A stretch of 64,000 nt of DNA from Dermatobacter hominis (lineage in GTDB: Bacteria; Actinomycetota; Acidimicrobiia; Acidimicrobiales; Microtrichaceae). Location: contig NZ_CP085840.1 of assembly GCF_020715685.1 (NCBI RefSeq), positions 1,736,001-1,800,000 of the forward strand. The letters are read 5' to 3'. Positions 48,359-56,886 of the stretch are shown here, one piece after another; the stretch's first letter is position 1, and every line of letters starts with the position of its first letter. The notes below the pieces were generated by a model. That model was not told the DNA's origin. It did no database searches and saw only the letters and a list, made by a program, of their open reading frames with translations. Made by a program: the position numbers and the translations under genes.

Positions 48359-50206
48359 TCACCTGAGGGAGCGACGGCGACGACGGGCCCGGATGCGCAG
48401 CGATCGCACGAACCGCGACGCGGCCGCCCCCACGGACCCGAACCGCCGACGGAGGTCCGCCTCCTCGATGGCGGCCAGCGCGCGGGCGGCCTCCATGTGG
48501 GACCACACGAGCGGGACGTTCCCGAGCGCACGGCCGCTCGCCGGGTCGACCTCCTCCGGGAGCAGTGCGGGCAACCCCGCGCACAGGTCGTCCGCCCGGC
48601 GCTCGGCCTCCTCGACGCGGCCGATGGCGGCGAGCGCAGCGACCGCCCACCACGACGCCGGGACGAACGCCCCCTCGCGGCCCCGGAACCCGTCGTGCGT
48701 GCCGGGTTCGTACCGGTAGAGGTAGGGCCCGGCGGTGAGCCCCGCCAGGGTCGCGTCCACCACCCGCGACGCCCGGGGGTCGGTCGGGCCCAGGAGGCCG
48801 AGGACCACCGCGAGGAGCGCCGACGCGTCGAGGGCGTCGGCGCCCTTCCCGCGGTAGCTCATCGGCAGCGCGCCGTCGGGGCGGATGGCGCCGAGCACCC
48901 TGCTCCGGGCGTCGTCGCGCGCCGCACGCCAGGCGGCGCGCCGGCGACGGGATCGGAGCGGTCGGCGACGGCGGGCGATGCGGACCGCCCGGTCGAGCGC
49001 CACCCACCGGCCGATGTCCGCCGACACCAGCCACCTCGGTTCCCGCAGCTCCCACACGCCCGACGACGGCTCGTCGGGTGGATCGACCACACGGTCGGCC
49101 AACCGCTGGACGACGTCCCACAGCGGCGGATCGATCCGGCCACCGGTCCGGGCGTGAACCCAGAGCGACTCGAGCACGGTCCCGATGGCGTCGTACTGCA
49201 GCTGGCCCTTGGCGTCGTTGCCGACCCGGATCGGCCGCGCGCCGTGCCAGCCCTCGACGCCCTCGACCTCACGCTCGTCGGGCACGCCCTCGCCGCGGGT
49301 CGTCGACATCGGGGACCGCAACAGCCGGTCGGGCCCCTGCGACCCGAGGAACCCGACGTGCGCGTCGCCGACCCGGTCGATGCCGAGCTCGGCGGCGACG
49401 GCGGCGGCGAGCGAGCTGTCGCGCAGCCAGGTGTAGCGGTAGTCGTACTGCCGGTCGCCGTCGAGCGCCTCGGGGAGCGACGTCGTCGGCGAGGCGATGA
49501 CGGCACCGGAGCCGTCGTCGGTGCAGGCCCGCAGCACCGCCACCGCGTGCAGGGAGCGCTCGCCGTGGACCCTGGGCAGCCTCAGGTGGCGCTCGTCGGC
49601 GTCCGCCTGGCGGGCGGCGCGCGCCGCGATGTCGAGCACTTCGTCCACGTCGAGCACGTCGTCCTCGACCGGGGTGAGCAGGAGACCGGACCACCCGTGG
49701 CCGACCGCGACCCGGCGGCGCCCGGGCGACACCGACCCCCCGACCGGCCGCCCGCCCCGCAGCCACCACGTCTCGGCGCCGACCACCGCCGCGTCGCCGT
49801 GCCACCGGGCCCGCGGGCCGTCGAAGCCGCCCAGGTCCACGACGTGCTCCGCGACCAGGGGCTCGTCCACGCGGTCGAACCCGTCGTCGACGAGGCGAAC
49901 GAGGCGGGCGATCGCAGAGCCCCGGTCCCCCCGTCGGAGGAGCGCGTCACAGCACTCCACCCGCCGGCCGTCGACCGACACCGTCGTGCGGAGCGCCGAG
50001 GCGGCGGGGACGCCGCTCGACGCCACGACCCGGGCGCGGCACCAGGCGGCGCCCGGGCCCTGCCGGTCCAGCAGCGACCACAGCAGCGGCCGCGAGTCGA
50101 AGGTCGGCGCGCACCACCAGTCGATCTCCGCGGTCGGGGTCAGGAGCGCGGCCGTGGCACCGTCGCCGAGCAGCCGGTGCGCGCCGATCTCCGGCGCACC
50201 GTTCAC
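48359..50206 (-). CDS. GH15-family glucoamylase/trehalase-like hydrolase
   Basis: This 615-residue protein has the N-terminal GH15 sandwich (IGAHRLLGDGATAALLTPTA, then IDWWCAPTFDSRPLLWSLLD) and an (alpha/alpha)6 barrel with YDYRYTWLRDSSLAAAVAAE, SSGVWELREPRWLVSADIGR with the general acid Glu, and GFRGREGAFVPASWWAVAAL with the catalytic base Glu. Actinobacterial GH15 proteins include trehalases and glucoamylases; the substrate cannot be decided. GTG at 50206 overlaps the LLM gene (GTGA). It is the third gene of the operon that starts at 51847. Confidence 0.88.
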   Translation of the reverse strand: MNGAPEIGAHRLLGDGATAALLTPTAEIDWWCAPTFDSRPLLWSLLDRQGPGAAWCRARVVASSGVPAASALRTTVSVDGRRVECCDALLRRGDRGSAIARLVRLVDDGFDRVDEPLVAEHVVDLGGFDGPRARWHGDAAVVGAETWWLRGGRPVGGSVSPGRRRVAVGHGWSGLLLTPVEDDVLDVDEVLDIAARAARQADADERHLRLPRVHGERSLHAVAVLRACTDDGSGAVIASPTTSLPEALDGDRQYDYRYTWLRDSSLAAAVAAELGIDRVGDAHVGFLGSQGPDRLLRSPMSTTRGEGVPDEREVEGVEGWHGARPIRVGNDAKGQLQYDAIGTVLESLWVHARTGGRIDPPLWDVVQRLADRVVDPPDEPSSGVWELREPRWLVSADIGRWVALDRAVRIARRRRPLRSRRRRAAWRAARDDARSRVLGAIRPDGALPMSYRGKGADALDASALLAVVLGLLGPTDPRASRVVDATLAGLTAGPYLYRYEPGTHDGFRGREGAFVPASWWAVAALAAIGRVEEAERRADDLCAGLPALLPEEVDPASGRALGNVPLVWSHMEAARALAAIEEADLRRRFGSVGAAASRFVRSLRIRARRRRRSLR

Positions 50207-51183
50207 GTCAGCTCCGGCAGCACGCGGTCCCGGTAGAAGTCCAGGAACCCCAGCTGGTCGGGCCCCACCTGGTGAACGTGGACCTCGGTGTAGCCGGCGC
50301 CGACGAAGCGCTCGATCGCGGCGAGGTGGCGGTCCGGGTCGGGGCCGCACACCACCTGCTCGGCCACGGCGTCCTCGTCGACCAGCGCGGCCAGGGCGGC
50401 GAAGTCCGACGGCCGGGCCAGCTCCGAGAGGACCGGCGTGGGCAGGCCGACCTGCGGCCACCACCGCAGCGCCGTGGCGCGTCCCTCCGCCTCGGTCGCG
50501 GCCCAGCAGACGTGGAGCTGGGCGAGGCGCGGCTTGCCGGCCCCGCCTCCGTGCTCGAACGCCTCGACGGCCGACGGGTCCGGCGCCACGCCGATCAGGC
50601 CGTCGGCCTTCTCGCCCGCCATCGCCGCGGTCCGGCCCCCGCCGGCCACGAGCAGCGGCGGCGGCGTGTCGGGCCGGGTGTGGAGCTGGGCGTGCTCGAC
50701 CGCGAACCAGTCGCCGCGGAACGAGACGTCGTCGCCGTCCCACAGCCGTCGGATGAGGTCGATCGCCTCTGACAGCCGGGCCCGGCGCTCGCCGGCGCGG
50801 GGCCAACGGTCGCCGAACGCCTGCTCGTTGAGCCGCTCCCCGCTGCCGAGCCCGAGGAAGAACCGGCCGGGCATCAGGACCTCGGCGGTGGCCGACGCCT
50901 GCGCGATGTTGATCGGGTGCGACCGCGAGCCGGGGGCGACCACGCCCGTGCCGACCCGGAGCGTCGAGGTGGCCTGGCCGATCGCGCCGAGGACCGACCA
51001 CACGTACGGGGCGTGGCCCTGCTGCGGGGTCCACGGGTGGAGGTGGTCCGAGATCATCGCCGCGACGAACCCGTGGTCCTCCGCTGCGACGGCGTGGCGG
51101 ACCAGGTCGGCCGGGTGGTGCTCCTCGCTCGACAGCCAGTAGCCGAGGCGCACGCCGCGCCCGTCGGGATCAGTGCTGGCCAC
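50203..51183 (-). CDS. LLM-class F420-dependent oxidoreductase
   Basis: This 326-residue flavin/F420 enzyme has the bacterial luciferase-like barrel: RLGYWLSSEEHHPADLVRHA, FVAAMISDHLHPWTPQQGHA, LRVGTGVVAPGSRSHPINIA and FLGLGSGERLNEQAFGDRWP. The GSGERLNE and SDHLHPW motifs match the F420-dependent G6PDH/TIGR03557 subgroup, so F420 is a likely cofactor. The GTG at 51183 overlaps the upstream rhodanese-CBS gene by 14 bases, and its stop overlaps GH15 (GTGA). The substrate is unknown. Confidence 0.87.
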   Translation of the reverse strand: MASTDPDGRGVRLGYWLSSEEHHPADLVRHAVAAEDHGFVAAMISDHLHPWTPQQGHAPYVWSVLGAIGQATSTLRVGTGVVAPGSRSHPINIAQASATAEVLMPGRFFLGLGSGERLNEQAFGDRWPRAGERRARLSEAIDLIRRLWDGDDVSFRGDWFAVEHAQLHTRPDTPPPLLVAGGGRTAAMAGEKADGLIGVAPDPSAVEAFEHGGGAGKPRLAQLHVCWAATEAEGRATALRWWPQVGLPTPVLSELARPSDFAALAALVDEDAVAEQVVCGPDPDRHLAAIERFVGAGYTEVHVHQVGPDQLGFLDFYRDRVLPELT

Positions 51184-51847
51184 GGAGGTCGTCCGCCTCG
51201 ATCACGCCGAGCAGCTGGCCACCGACCTTCGTGACGAGCACGTACGTGCGCCGGTCCCGTTCCATGCTCCGGGCCAGCTCCTCGGCCGTGATGCTCGGAC
51301 GCACGCTCGGCGGCGCCGGCTGGAGCACCGTGCGGACCGGCGTGTCCGCGGGCAGGTCGAGCGCATCGGCGCGGACCACGCCGAGCACGACGTCGTCGTC
51401 GCCCGCCACGACGACCACCACGGAGGTGTGCTCGGGGCGGTCGAGGTCGCCGATCCGGTCGTCGGGGCCGCACGTCGGTGCGGCGCGGGCGATCGCCCCC
51501 GCCCGGCTGGTCGGCCTCGTGGTGCCCTCCGAGGGCAGTCCCTCGGCCAGCCACGCGACCTTGCTGTCGGTGTAGTCGTAGACCTCGTCGAAGCCGAGCG
51601 ACCGGAGCAGCCAGGCGGCGCGGGCGCTGAGGTCGCACTGGTGGTCGTAGCAGTAGGTGACCACCGGTCGGGAACGGTCCAACCGCTCGGCCGCGTCCGG
51701 GCCGAGGTCAGCGAGGGGCAGCGAGATCGCGCCGGGCAGGTGCTCCTCGTCGTACGCGGCGGACGGCAGCACCTCGACGAGCTGCGGATCACCGGCCTCC
51801 ACCATCCGGCGCAGCTCCTCGGTGGTCACGGTCGCTGGTGCCTTCAC
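51170..51847 (-). CDS. Rhodanese fused to a CBS pair
   Basis: This 225-residue protein has an N-terminal rhodanese domain (TTEELRRMVEAGDPQLVEVL, HLPGAISLPLADL, and the active-site loop VVTYCYDHQCDLSARAAWLL with the acceptor Cys) followed by two CBS motifs (PDDRIGDLDRPEHTSVVVVV and VRPSITAEELARSMERDRRT, then VTKVGGQLLGVIEADDL). It would transfer sulfane sulfur or sense it, with CBS-mediated nucleotide control. GTG at 51847 follows AGGAGG. It is the first gene of an operon with LLM and GH15, and a GGTTG-15-GGGTAG promoter stands 44 bases upstream. Confidence 0.87.
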   Translation of the reverse strand: MKAPATVTTEELRRMVEAGDPQLVEVLPSAAYDEEHLPGAISLPLADLGPDAAERLDRSRPVVTYCYDHQCDLSARAAWLLRSLGFDEVYDYTDSKVAWLAEGLPSEGTTRPTSRAGAIARAAPTCGPDDRIGDLDRPEHTSVVVVVAGDDDVVLGVVRADALDLPADTPVRTVLQPAPPSVRPSITAEELARSMERDRRTYVLVTKVGGQLLGVIEADDLRGQH

Positions 51848-51891
51848 GCTGCTCGCCTCCTGCGCGACCGGTGCCGCGCTGCGAGGCGCCC

Positions 51892-51917
51892 CTACCCGCC
51901 GCACGAGGTCGGCAACC
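51892..51917 (-). promoter_or_regulatory. SigB/F-type promoter of the rhodanese-LLM-GH15 operon
   Basis: On the minus strand GGTTG, 15 bases, GGGTAG. It is divergent from the promoter of the second sigma factor. Confidence 0.52.
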
Positions 51918-51967
51918 GCCGGCGGCACCGGTCCCCCTGCACCGAGTCCCCCGTCCGGGTGGTTCGG

Positions 51968-51992
51968 GGTTAGACCCCCGTGACCGGGGTAC
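51968..51992 (+). promoter_or_regulatory. SigB/F-type promoter of the second sigma-factor gene
   Basis: GGTTA, 14 bases, GGGTAC; the ATG at 52042 is 49 bases downstream. It suggests autoregulation or cross-control by the first sigma factor. Confidence 0.45.
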
Positions 51993-52041
51993 ACCGGCGC
52001 GCCCGGGGGCCGATCGGCTCCGGCTGCGACAGGACGAGGCG

Positions 52042-52818
52042 ATGACGACCATGGATCCCGAGGAGACCGACCAGCTGCTGGCCACCTACCGGCGCACGGG
52101 GCAGCGGCGGTACCGGAACCAGGTGGTGGAGGCGCACCTCGACGCCGTCGGGTACTCGGTGCGCCGCTTCGCCCGGGCGCAGCCCCACCTGGCGGACGAC
52201 CTACAGCAGGTGGCGCTGCTGGCCATCGTGCGGGCCGCCGACCGCTACCGGCCGGACCGCGGCGCGTCGTTCCGGACCTTCGCCGGCCGGACGATCGACG
52301 GCGAGCTCAAGCGCTACCTGCGCGACCGCACGTGGACCGTCCGCCCGCCCCGAGGCCTGCAGGAGCAGTTCCTGCGGGTGTGCCGCGCTCGCGACGAGCT
52401 GACCCACGAGCTGGGTCGCTCACCGAAGCCGAGCGAGATCGCCGAGCGGTCCGATCTGACGCTCGACGAGGTCCTGCAGGGCATCGAGGCAGGCAGCTCC
52501 CGGACGTCGTCCGAGCTCGAGCCGCAGCGCGACGACGGCGGGATGAGCACCCACGCCGAGCTCGTCAGCTGGGAGGGCGGCTTCGACATGTCGGAGCACC
52601 GAGCTGACCTCGTCGAGGCCATTGGCGTGCTCGACTCCCGGGAGCGTGAGCTGCTCCACCTCCGCTACGTCGAGGAGCGCTCCCAGCAGGAGATCGGGGA
52701 GATGCTCGGCCTGTCGCAGTCGTACGTGTCGCGGGTCCTGCGGTCGTCCCTCGCCCGCCTCCGCGAGGCGATGGGCGACGAGCTCCCTCAGGAGACGGCG
52801 ACGCTCGAACCCGCGTGA
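52042..52818 (+). CDS. RNA polymerase sigma factor, SigB/SigF/SigG family (copy 2)
   Basis: This 258-residue protein is a close paralog of the factor at 26050. It has region 2 (NQVVEAHLDAVGYSVRRFA, DDLQQVALLAIVRAADRYRP, GASFRTFAGRTIDGELKRYL), region 3 (THELGRSPKPSEIAERSDL) and region 4 (LDSRERELLHLRYVEERSQQ, then LSQSYVSRVLRSSLARLREA). The two differ mainly in the acidic linker between regions 3 and 4, where anti-sigma factors often bind. AGGACGAGGCG precedes the ATG. Unlike copy 1 it is monocistronic and is followed by the YbdK-type gene with its own box. Confidence 0.92.
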   Translation: MTTMDPEETDQLLATYRRTGQRRYRNQVVEAHLDAVGYSVRRFARAQPHLADDLQQVALLAIVRAADRYRPDRGASFRTFAGRTIDGELKRYLRDRTWTVRPPRGLQEQFLRVCRARDELTHELGRSPKPSEIAERSDLTLDEVLQGIEAGSSRTSSELEPQRDDGGMSTHAELVSWEGGFDMSEHRADLVEAIGVLDSRERELLHLRYVEERSQQEIGEMLGLSQSYVSRVLRSSLARLREAMGDELPQETATLEPA

Positions 52819-52875
52819 GCGCCGCCACCGCCGGCCGGACGAGAGATCACCCCTGCGGGTGGGGAACCGTGGAGC

Positions 52876-52881
52876 GGGTAG
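52876..52881 (+). promoter_or_regulatory. GGGTAG box before the YbdK-type gene
   Basis: GGGTAG lies 48 bases before the ATG at 52930. The -35 region is GCGGGTG, a poor match. Confidence 0.35.
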
Positions 52882-52929
52882 GTGCTGGGCGATGGGCCGA
52901 CGGATCCGAGCCGAAGCCTGGAGGTCGGC

Positions 52930-54060
52930 ATGGCTGCGCAGCACACACCCGAGGCCCTGACCATGGGTGTCGAGGAGGAGTTCTTCATCGTCGACGCCGC
53001 GTCGAGCGAGCTCGCGCCGCGCTCGGACTCGCTCGTCGTCGCCGCGCGCGACGAGCTCGGTCGCGCCGTCACACGTGAGCTGAACCGCTGCCAGGTGGAG
53101 ACCGCGTCGGCGGTCTGCCGCACGACCGACGAGCTGCACGACGACCTCGTGGCGCTCCGACGTGGGGTCCAGGCGGCTGCGGCACCGCTGGGCCTCGCCG
53201 TGGCCGCCGTCGCCACGCACCCCTTCTCCTCGTGGGAGGACCAGGAGGTCGCCGGTGACGACCGGTACCAGCGGCTGGAGGACCGCTACCAGGTGCTCGC
53301 CCGCCAGCAGGTGATCTGCGGCTGCCACGTGCACGTCGGCGTGCCCGACGCCGACGTGGCGATCGAGGTGATGAACCGGTCCCGCGGCTGGCTCCCCGCG
53401 CTCCTCGCGCTGTCGGCGAACTCCCCGTACTGGCACGGCGTCGACACCGGCTTCGACAGCTACCGGACCGAGGTCTGGACCCGGTGGCCCACGGCCGGGG
53501 TGCCGCCGAGCTTCGAGGGCCGGGAGGACTACGACGCCCGGGTCGAGGAGCTCCGGGCCACCGGGGCGATCGACGACGCGACCCATGTGTACTGGCACGT
53601 CCGCCCCTCGGAGCGCTGGCCGACCGTCGAGTTCCGCGTCTGCGACGTGTGCCTCCACGTCGAGGACGCCGTCGCCGTGGCCGCGCTCACCCGGGCCCTC
53701 GTGTGGACGGCGCGAGAGGAGGCCCGGCGCGGGGACGCCGTCTCGCAACGGAGCCACGAGGCGCTCGACGCCGCGGTGTGGCGGGCCGCCCGGTACGGCT
53801 TGGGGGACGAGCTCGTCGACGCCGAGGACGAGCGGCTACGGCCCGCTGCGGAGGTCGTGCAGCAGCTGGTCGACCACGTCGCCGACGGCCTGCGTGCCCA
53901 CGGCGACCTGGAGCACGTGCAGGACCGCGTCGGCCACATCCTCCGCCAGGGCAACGGCGCCGAGGAGCAGCGCGAGCTGGTGGCCTCGGCGGGCGAGGAC
54001 CCGCGCGCCGTCGTCGGGGAGCTGGTGGCTCGCACCACGTCGGCGTCGACCTGCCGCTGA
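52930..54060 (+). CDS. Carboxylate-amine ligase, YbdK/GCS2 family
   Basis: This 376-residue protein has MGVEEEFFIVDAASSELAPR at the N terminus, ELNRCQVETASAVCRTTDEL, VICGCHVHVGVPDADVAIEV, LALSANSPYWHGVDTGFDSY and PTVEFRVCDVCLHVEDAVAV. These are the GCS2 signatures of weak glutamate-cysteine ligases; actinobacterial members such as EgtA or YbdK condense glutamate with amines or cysteine. A role in thiol (ergothioneine or gamma-glutamyl-cysteine) metabolism under oxidative stress is inferred. GGAGG precedes the ATG by 5 bases. Confidence 0.88.
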   Translation: MAAQHTPEALTMGVEEEFFIVDAASSELAPRSDSLVVAARDELGRAVTRELNRCQVETASAVCRTTDELHDDLVALRRGVQAAAAPLGLAVAAVATHPFSSWEDQEVAGDDRYQRLEDRYQVLARQQVICGCHVHVGVPDADVAIEVMNRSRGWLPALLALSANSPYWHGVDTGFDSYRTEVWTRWPTAGVPPSFEGREDYDARVEELRATGAIDDATHVYWHVRPSERWPTVEFRVCDVCLHVEDAVAVAALTRALVWTAREEARRGDAVSQRSHEALDAAVWRAARYGLGDELVDAEDERLRPAAEVVQQLVDHVADGLRAHGDLEHVQDRVGHILRQGNGAEEQRELVASAGEDPRAVVGELVARTTSASTCR

Positions 54061-54072
54061 GGAGCGGGGAGG

Positions 54073-54150
54073 GGGTCGCCGACCGCCGTTGCGCCGCACC
54101 ACGGAAGAGGGGGTGACCGATCAGAGCGGGCTCGGATCGGTCGGCGACCC
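54073..54150. repeat. 13-bp inverted repeat in the spacer after the YbdK gene
   Basis: GGGTCGCCGACCG (54073-54085) pairs exactly with CGGTCGGCGACCC (54138-54150), with 52 bases between. It begins 12 bases after the YbdK stop. The 205-base spacer 54061-54265 has no gene. Confidence 0.55.
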
Positions 54151-54152
54151 GG

Positions 54153-54191
54153 GGCCGGAGGGAGGAGGGCTGCGATCCCCCGCCTCCGGCC
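54153..54191. terminator. Hairpin terminator
   Basis: GGCCGGAGG (54153-54161) pairs with CCTCCGGCC (54183-54191) around a 21-base loop, followed by TTGT. It lies between the convergent YbdK and lipoprotein genes and probably ends transcripts from either side. Confidence 0.6.
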
Positions 54192-54265
54192 TTGTCGCAC
54201 TCGGCTACCCGGACCGCGCGTCCCCAGAACGAGGGACGTCCGATCGTCCAGCGGCGCCCGTCGGC

Positions 54266-54835
54266 TCAGATCCGGGTCGAGATCGTCGGGACCGTGATGT
54301 CGATCGGCGGGAGGCTGAACGGCGGCAGCGTCGTGCCGGAGCCGGTGACGATGAGCTTGGCCGTCGGGATCGAGATCGTCGGCTGGGTGAGCGTCAGCGT
54401 GCGCTCGCCGGCATCGAACACGGCCGACTGGACCGAGGCGGTCGCCTCGATCTCGACGGCGACCGACAGCGAGCCGACCGGGTTGCCGAAGCACTCCAGC
54501 GCCACCGAACCGAGCTGGATCGTCGAGTGCGGCACCACGATCTTCGCGTCGGGGACGGTGATCGTGCCGTCGACCTGGTCCACCACGCCCTCGCCGGCGG
54601 TGAGCGTCGCGCCGTCGAGGCGGATCTCGGGGCTGTCGACGGTGACGGTGCACGTGCCGAGGTTCGCCACGGGGAACGTCTCGCTCAGGTGCTGCGGCGG
54701 CAGGGACAGGTCCAGGTCGTACGTGCCGCCGGGGAAGACCGGGGCGCCCGGCTGGGGGCTGCACGCGGCGAGCACGCCGAGCATGATCACGACCGCCATC
54801 GCGGCTGCGGTTCGCGTACGTCGGGTCCTGACCAC
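54266..54835 (-). CDS. Putative secreted lipoprotein
   Basis: This 189-residue protein has an Arg-rich N terminus (VVRTRRTRT), a hydrophobic core (AAAMAVVIMLGVL) and the lipobox LAACSP. The mature part is beta-rich (TCTVTVDSPEIRLDGATLTA, AKIVVPHSTIQLGSVALECF, LTLTQPTISIPTAKLIVTGS) with two cysteines and no membrane segment. I do not recognise the family. GTG 54835 is preceded by GAGGTG; TATGTG lies in the 142-base upstream spacer as a possible -10, and no GGGTAG box was found there. Confidence 0.72.
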   Translation of the reverse strand: MVRTRRTRTAAAMAVVIMLGVLAACSPQPGAPVFPGGTYDLDLSLPPQHLSETFPVANLGTCTVTVDSPEIRLDGATLTAGEGVVDQVDGTITVPDAKIVVPHSTIQLGSVALECFGNPVGSLSVAVEIEATASVQSAVFDAGERTLTLTQPTISIPTAKLIVTGSGTTLPPFSLPPIDITVPTISTRI

Positions 54836-54977
54836 CGTGCACCTCGCTCTCGGGCGCCCGGGTGGCGCCGCCACGAGCACATACGGCGGGCGCCGTCGGC
54901 GACTTGAACGTTGTGGGCCGATCGGCCCCCGGGGGCTGTCGGGTCCCCCTCCGTCGCCCGGGCCGGCCGCCTCCCCG

Positions 54978-55991
54978 TCAGGCCGGGACGCGGCGGGCCG
55001 ACGAGGGCGCCGGGCCGGCCCCGCCGACGTGGCGAAGGCCCTCGACCAGGGTCCGGGTGACCGGTGCCTGCAGCTGCGAGCCGGCGTCCAGGAGCGCCGC
55101 GCCGACGATCTCCCTGAGCCGGCGTCCGTCCATGACGTCGGAACCGAGCACCTCGACGACGTCGGGCCCCGGCTCGAGCACCACCGTGGGGATGCCCCGC
55201 GCCCGGAGGAGGTCGAGCTCTCGCCGGAGCTTCGAACCGGCGTACCGGCGGGACCAGGCGTCCAGGCCGATCGCGGACGTCGACCGACCCGACATGGGCG
55301 AGGACACGATGACGAGGTCGAGGTCCTCGCCGGCCACGACGCCGGCGTTGGTCGGCGAGTGCACGCCGCCGTCGAGATAGGACGAACCGCCGATCTCCAC
55401 CTTCGTGAAGTACGCCGGTACCGCGCACGAGGCCGCCACGGCCTCGGCGAAGGGCGCCTCGGCATCCCGCCCGAACACCACGCGTCGCAAGTCGCGCTGA
55501 CGGACCGCGCACGCCCAGGTCGGCAGCGCCGGCCAGTCGCCGTCGAGCGCCTCCCACAGCTCGCGGTGGTGGTGCGCCCCGTCGAGCGCTCCGTCCGCGA
55601 GCAGTCCCATGAACGTCGAGATCGGATCGATGCGGTGCGGCCGGCGCAGCGTGGCGGCGACGAGCGCCGGGCTGGGCAGCCTCGGGAGGCGCAGCAGGTG
55701 GCGGAGGCCGAAAGGCGGCATCTCCGGTTGCGTCACGAGGCAGTGGCTGAGGTGGGCGTGGGAGCCGGCGGGCTCGATGCCGACGGCGCGGGCGGCGAGG
55801 TCGGTCGGTGCCACGCCTCGGCGCAGCAGGCCGGCCACGACGGCGCCGGCTGACGTCCCGACCACGAGCTGTGCGTCGCGGGGATCCCAGCCGAGGTCGA
55901 TCTCGAGCGCGCTCAGCGCACCGGCGTGGTAGGCGAGGCCGGTCACCCCGCCCCCGCCGAGCACCAGCCCGACCCGGAGGCGTGTGGCCAT
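54978..55991 (-). CDS. Patatin-like phospholipase
   Basis: This 337-residue hydrolase has GLVLGGGGVTGLAYHAGAL (oxyanion loop), VVGTSAGAVVAGLL with the nucleophile Ser in GxSxG (about residue 46) and YLDGGVHSPTNAGV with the dyad Asp (about 205). It would release fatty acids from membrane lipids in the cytoplasm or at the membrane. The ATG overlaps the stop of the YflT-like gene (TGATG), so both are translated from one mRNA with a stress-type promoter, suggesting lipid turnover under stress. Confidence 0.9.
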   Translation of the reverse strand: MATRLRVGLVLGGGGVTGLAYHAGALSALEIDLGWDPRDAQLVVGTSAGAVVAGLLRRGVAPTDLAARAVGIEPAGSHAHLSHCLVTQPEMPPFGLRHLLRLPRLPSPALVAATLRRPHRIDPISTFMGLLADGALDGAHHHRELWEALDGDWPALPTWACAVRQRDLRRVVFGRDAEAPFAEAVAASCAVPAYFTKVEIGGSSYLDGGVHSPTNAGVVAGEDLDLVIVSSPMSGRSTSAIGLDAWSRRYAGSKLRRELDLLRARGIPTVVLEPGPDVVEVLGSDVMDGRRLREIVGAALLDAGSQLQAPVTRTLVEGLRHVGGAGPAPSSARRVPA

Positions 55992-56635
55992 CAGGCGGCC
56001 GGCCCGTGCGGCGAGCGCTCGTCGTGGGCGTCCGGTACGGCACCGGGGTGGTCGCTCGTCGGCGCCGTCAGCCGCTCGTCGACCACCGCGCCCTCGCCGC
56101 GGACCGCCCACACCGACGCTGCGGGACCGGAGCCGAGCAGCTCGAGGAGCGCCGCCTCGTCGCCGAGGGCGTTCGCCGGGACCGACAGGACGGATGTCCG
56201 CGGGGCGTCGCGTCCCGAGCCCGAGAGCTCCGGCCCACGGGCGAGCCCGTACACGACGCCGACGGCCGCGCCGCCGAGGCCCCCGCAGATGCCCACGACG
56301 GCGGCGCTCCCGAGTCGCGGGAGGTCGCCGAGCGTGGTGAACAGGCCGAGGAGGAAGAAGGGCACGAACCCGACAGAGAAGCCGACCGCCGACCAGAACC
56401 AGCCCGAGAGCGCGTGCTGGTCGGCGCGGCCGATCGCGAGCGGGAGGCCGACCGACGCGTGCCGGGCCTCGCGGCGCTGCTCGCCGCGCCCGACCACGGC
56501 GAGGTCGTGCACGGCGTCGACGCTGACCTCGTCCACGGCCACGCCGCGGTCGGCCAGGCGATCCGCCATGACGCGCGCCGAGTCCTCGCCGCCGTAGGAC
56601 GCCACCAACCGTCGCCGGTCCTGGTCGGGATCCAT
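55991..56635 (-). CDS. YflT/GSP17M-like stress membrane protein (copy 2)
   Basis: This 214-residue protein is a paralog of the gene at 28017. It has RRRLVASYGGEDSARVMADR, VDEVSVDAVHDLAVVGRGEQ, two transmembrane segments (WFWSAVGFSVGFVPFFLLGL and AVVGICGGLGGAAVGVVYGL) and a C-terminal TSVLSVPANALGDEAALLEL followed by a polar tail. ATG at 56635 follows AGGAAGG. It is the first gene of an operon with the patatin and has one of the better SigB/F-type promoters. Confidence 0.75.
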   Translation of the reverse strand: MDPDQDRRRLVASYGGEDSARVMADRLADRGVAVDEVSVDAVHDLAVVGRGEQRREARHASVGLPLAIGRADQHALSGWFWSAVGFSVGFVPFFLLGLFTTLGDLPRLGSAAVVGICGGLGGAAVGVVYGLARGPELSGSGRDAPRTSVLSVPANALGDEAALLELLGSGPAASVWAVRGEGAVVDERLTAPTSDHPGAVPDAHDERSPHGPAA

Positions 56636-56679
56636 CTGTGCACCTTCCTGGGTCGTGCGCCGCTCGTGTCGGTCCCCGC

Positions 56680-56706
56680 CTACCCCGCGCCGGGCCGTCC
56701 ACAACC
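56680..56706 (-). promoter_or_regulatory. SigB/F-type promoter of the YflT-like/patatin operon
   Basis: On the minus strand GGTTG, 16 bases, GGGTAG, 44 bases before the ATG. The spacer matches that of the best promoters. Confidence 0.6.
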
Positions 56707-56886
56707 TGCGAGGACCCCGATCCCCCGGCCGGGCGATGCTGGGGGTGGGTGCGTCGCGATGACAGAGATCAGCGCCCGCTACCTGGACGGCCGTCCCGAC
56801 CGCCTGCGCGCCGTCAGCGGCGAGGGCGTGCTCTTCGCCCGCACGTGACGGGCGCCACGCACCCGCTCGGCGCCGGGTTCGCCGCC

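Noticed and set aside
54204-54209. CTACCC (minus-strand GGGTAG) in the spacer after the YbdK gene
   Set aside because: It points into the end of the convergent YbdK gene; no minus-strand gene starts downstream of it.
56759-56848. A 29-codon reading frame before the composite sensor (MTEISARYLDGRPDRLRAVS...)
   Set aside because: It is very short, has no clear family, and lies at the upstream region of the sensor; coding cannot be supported from sequence alone.
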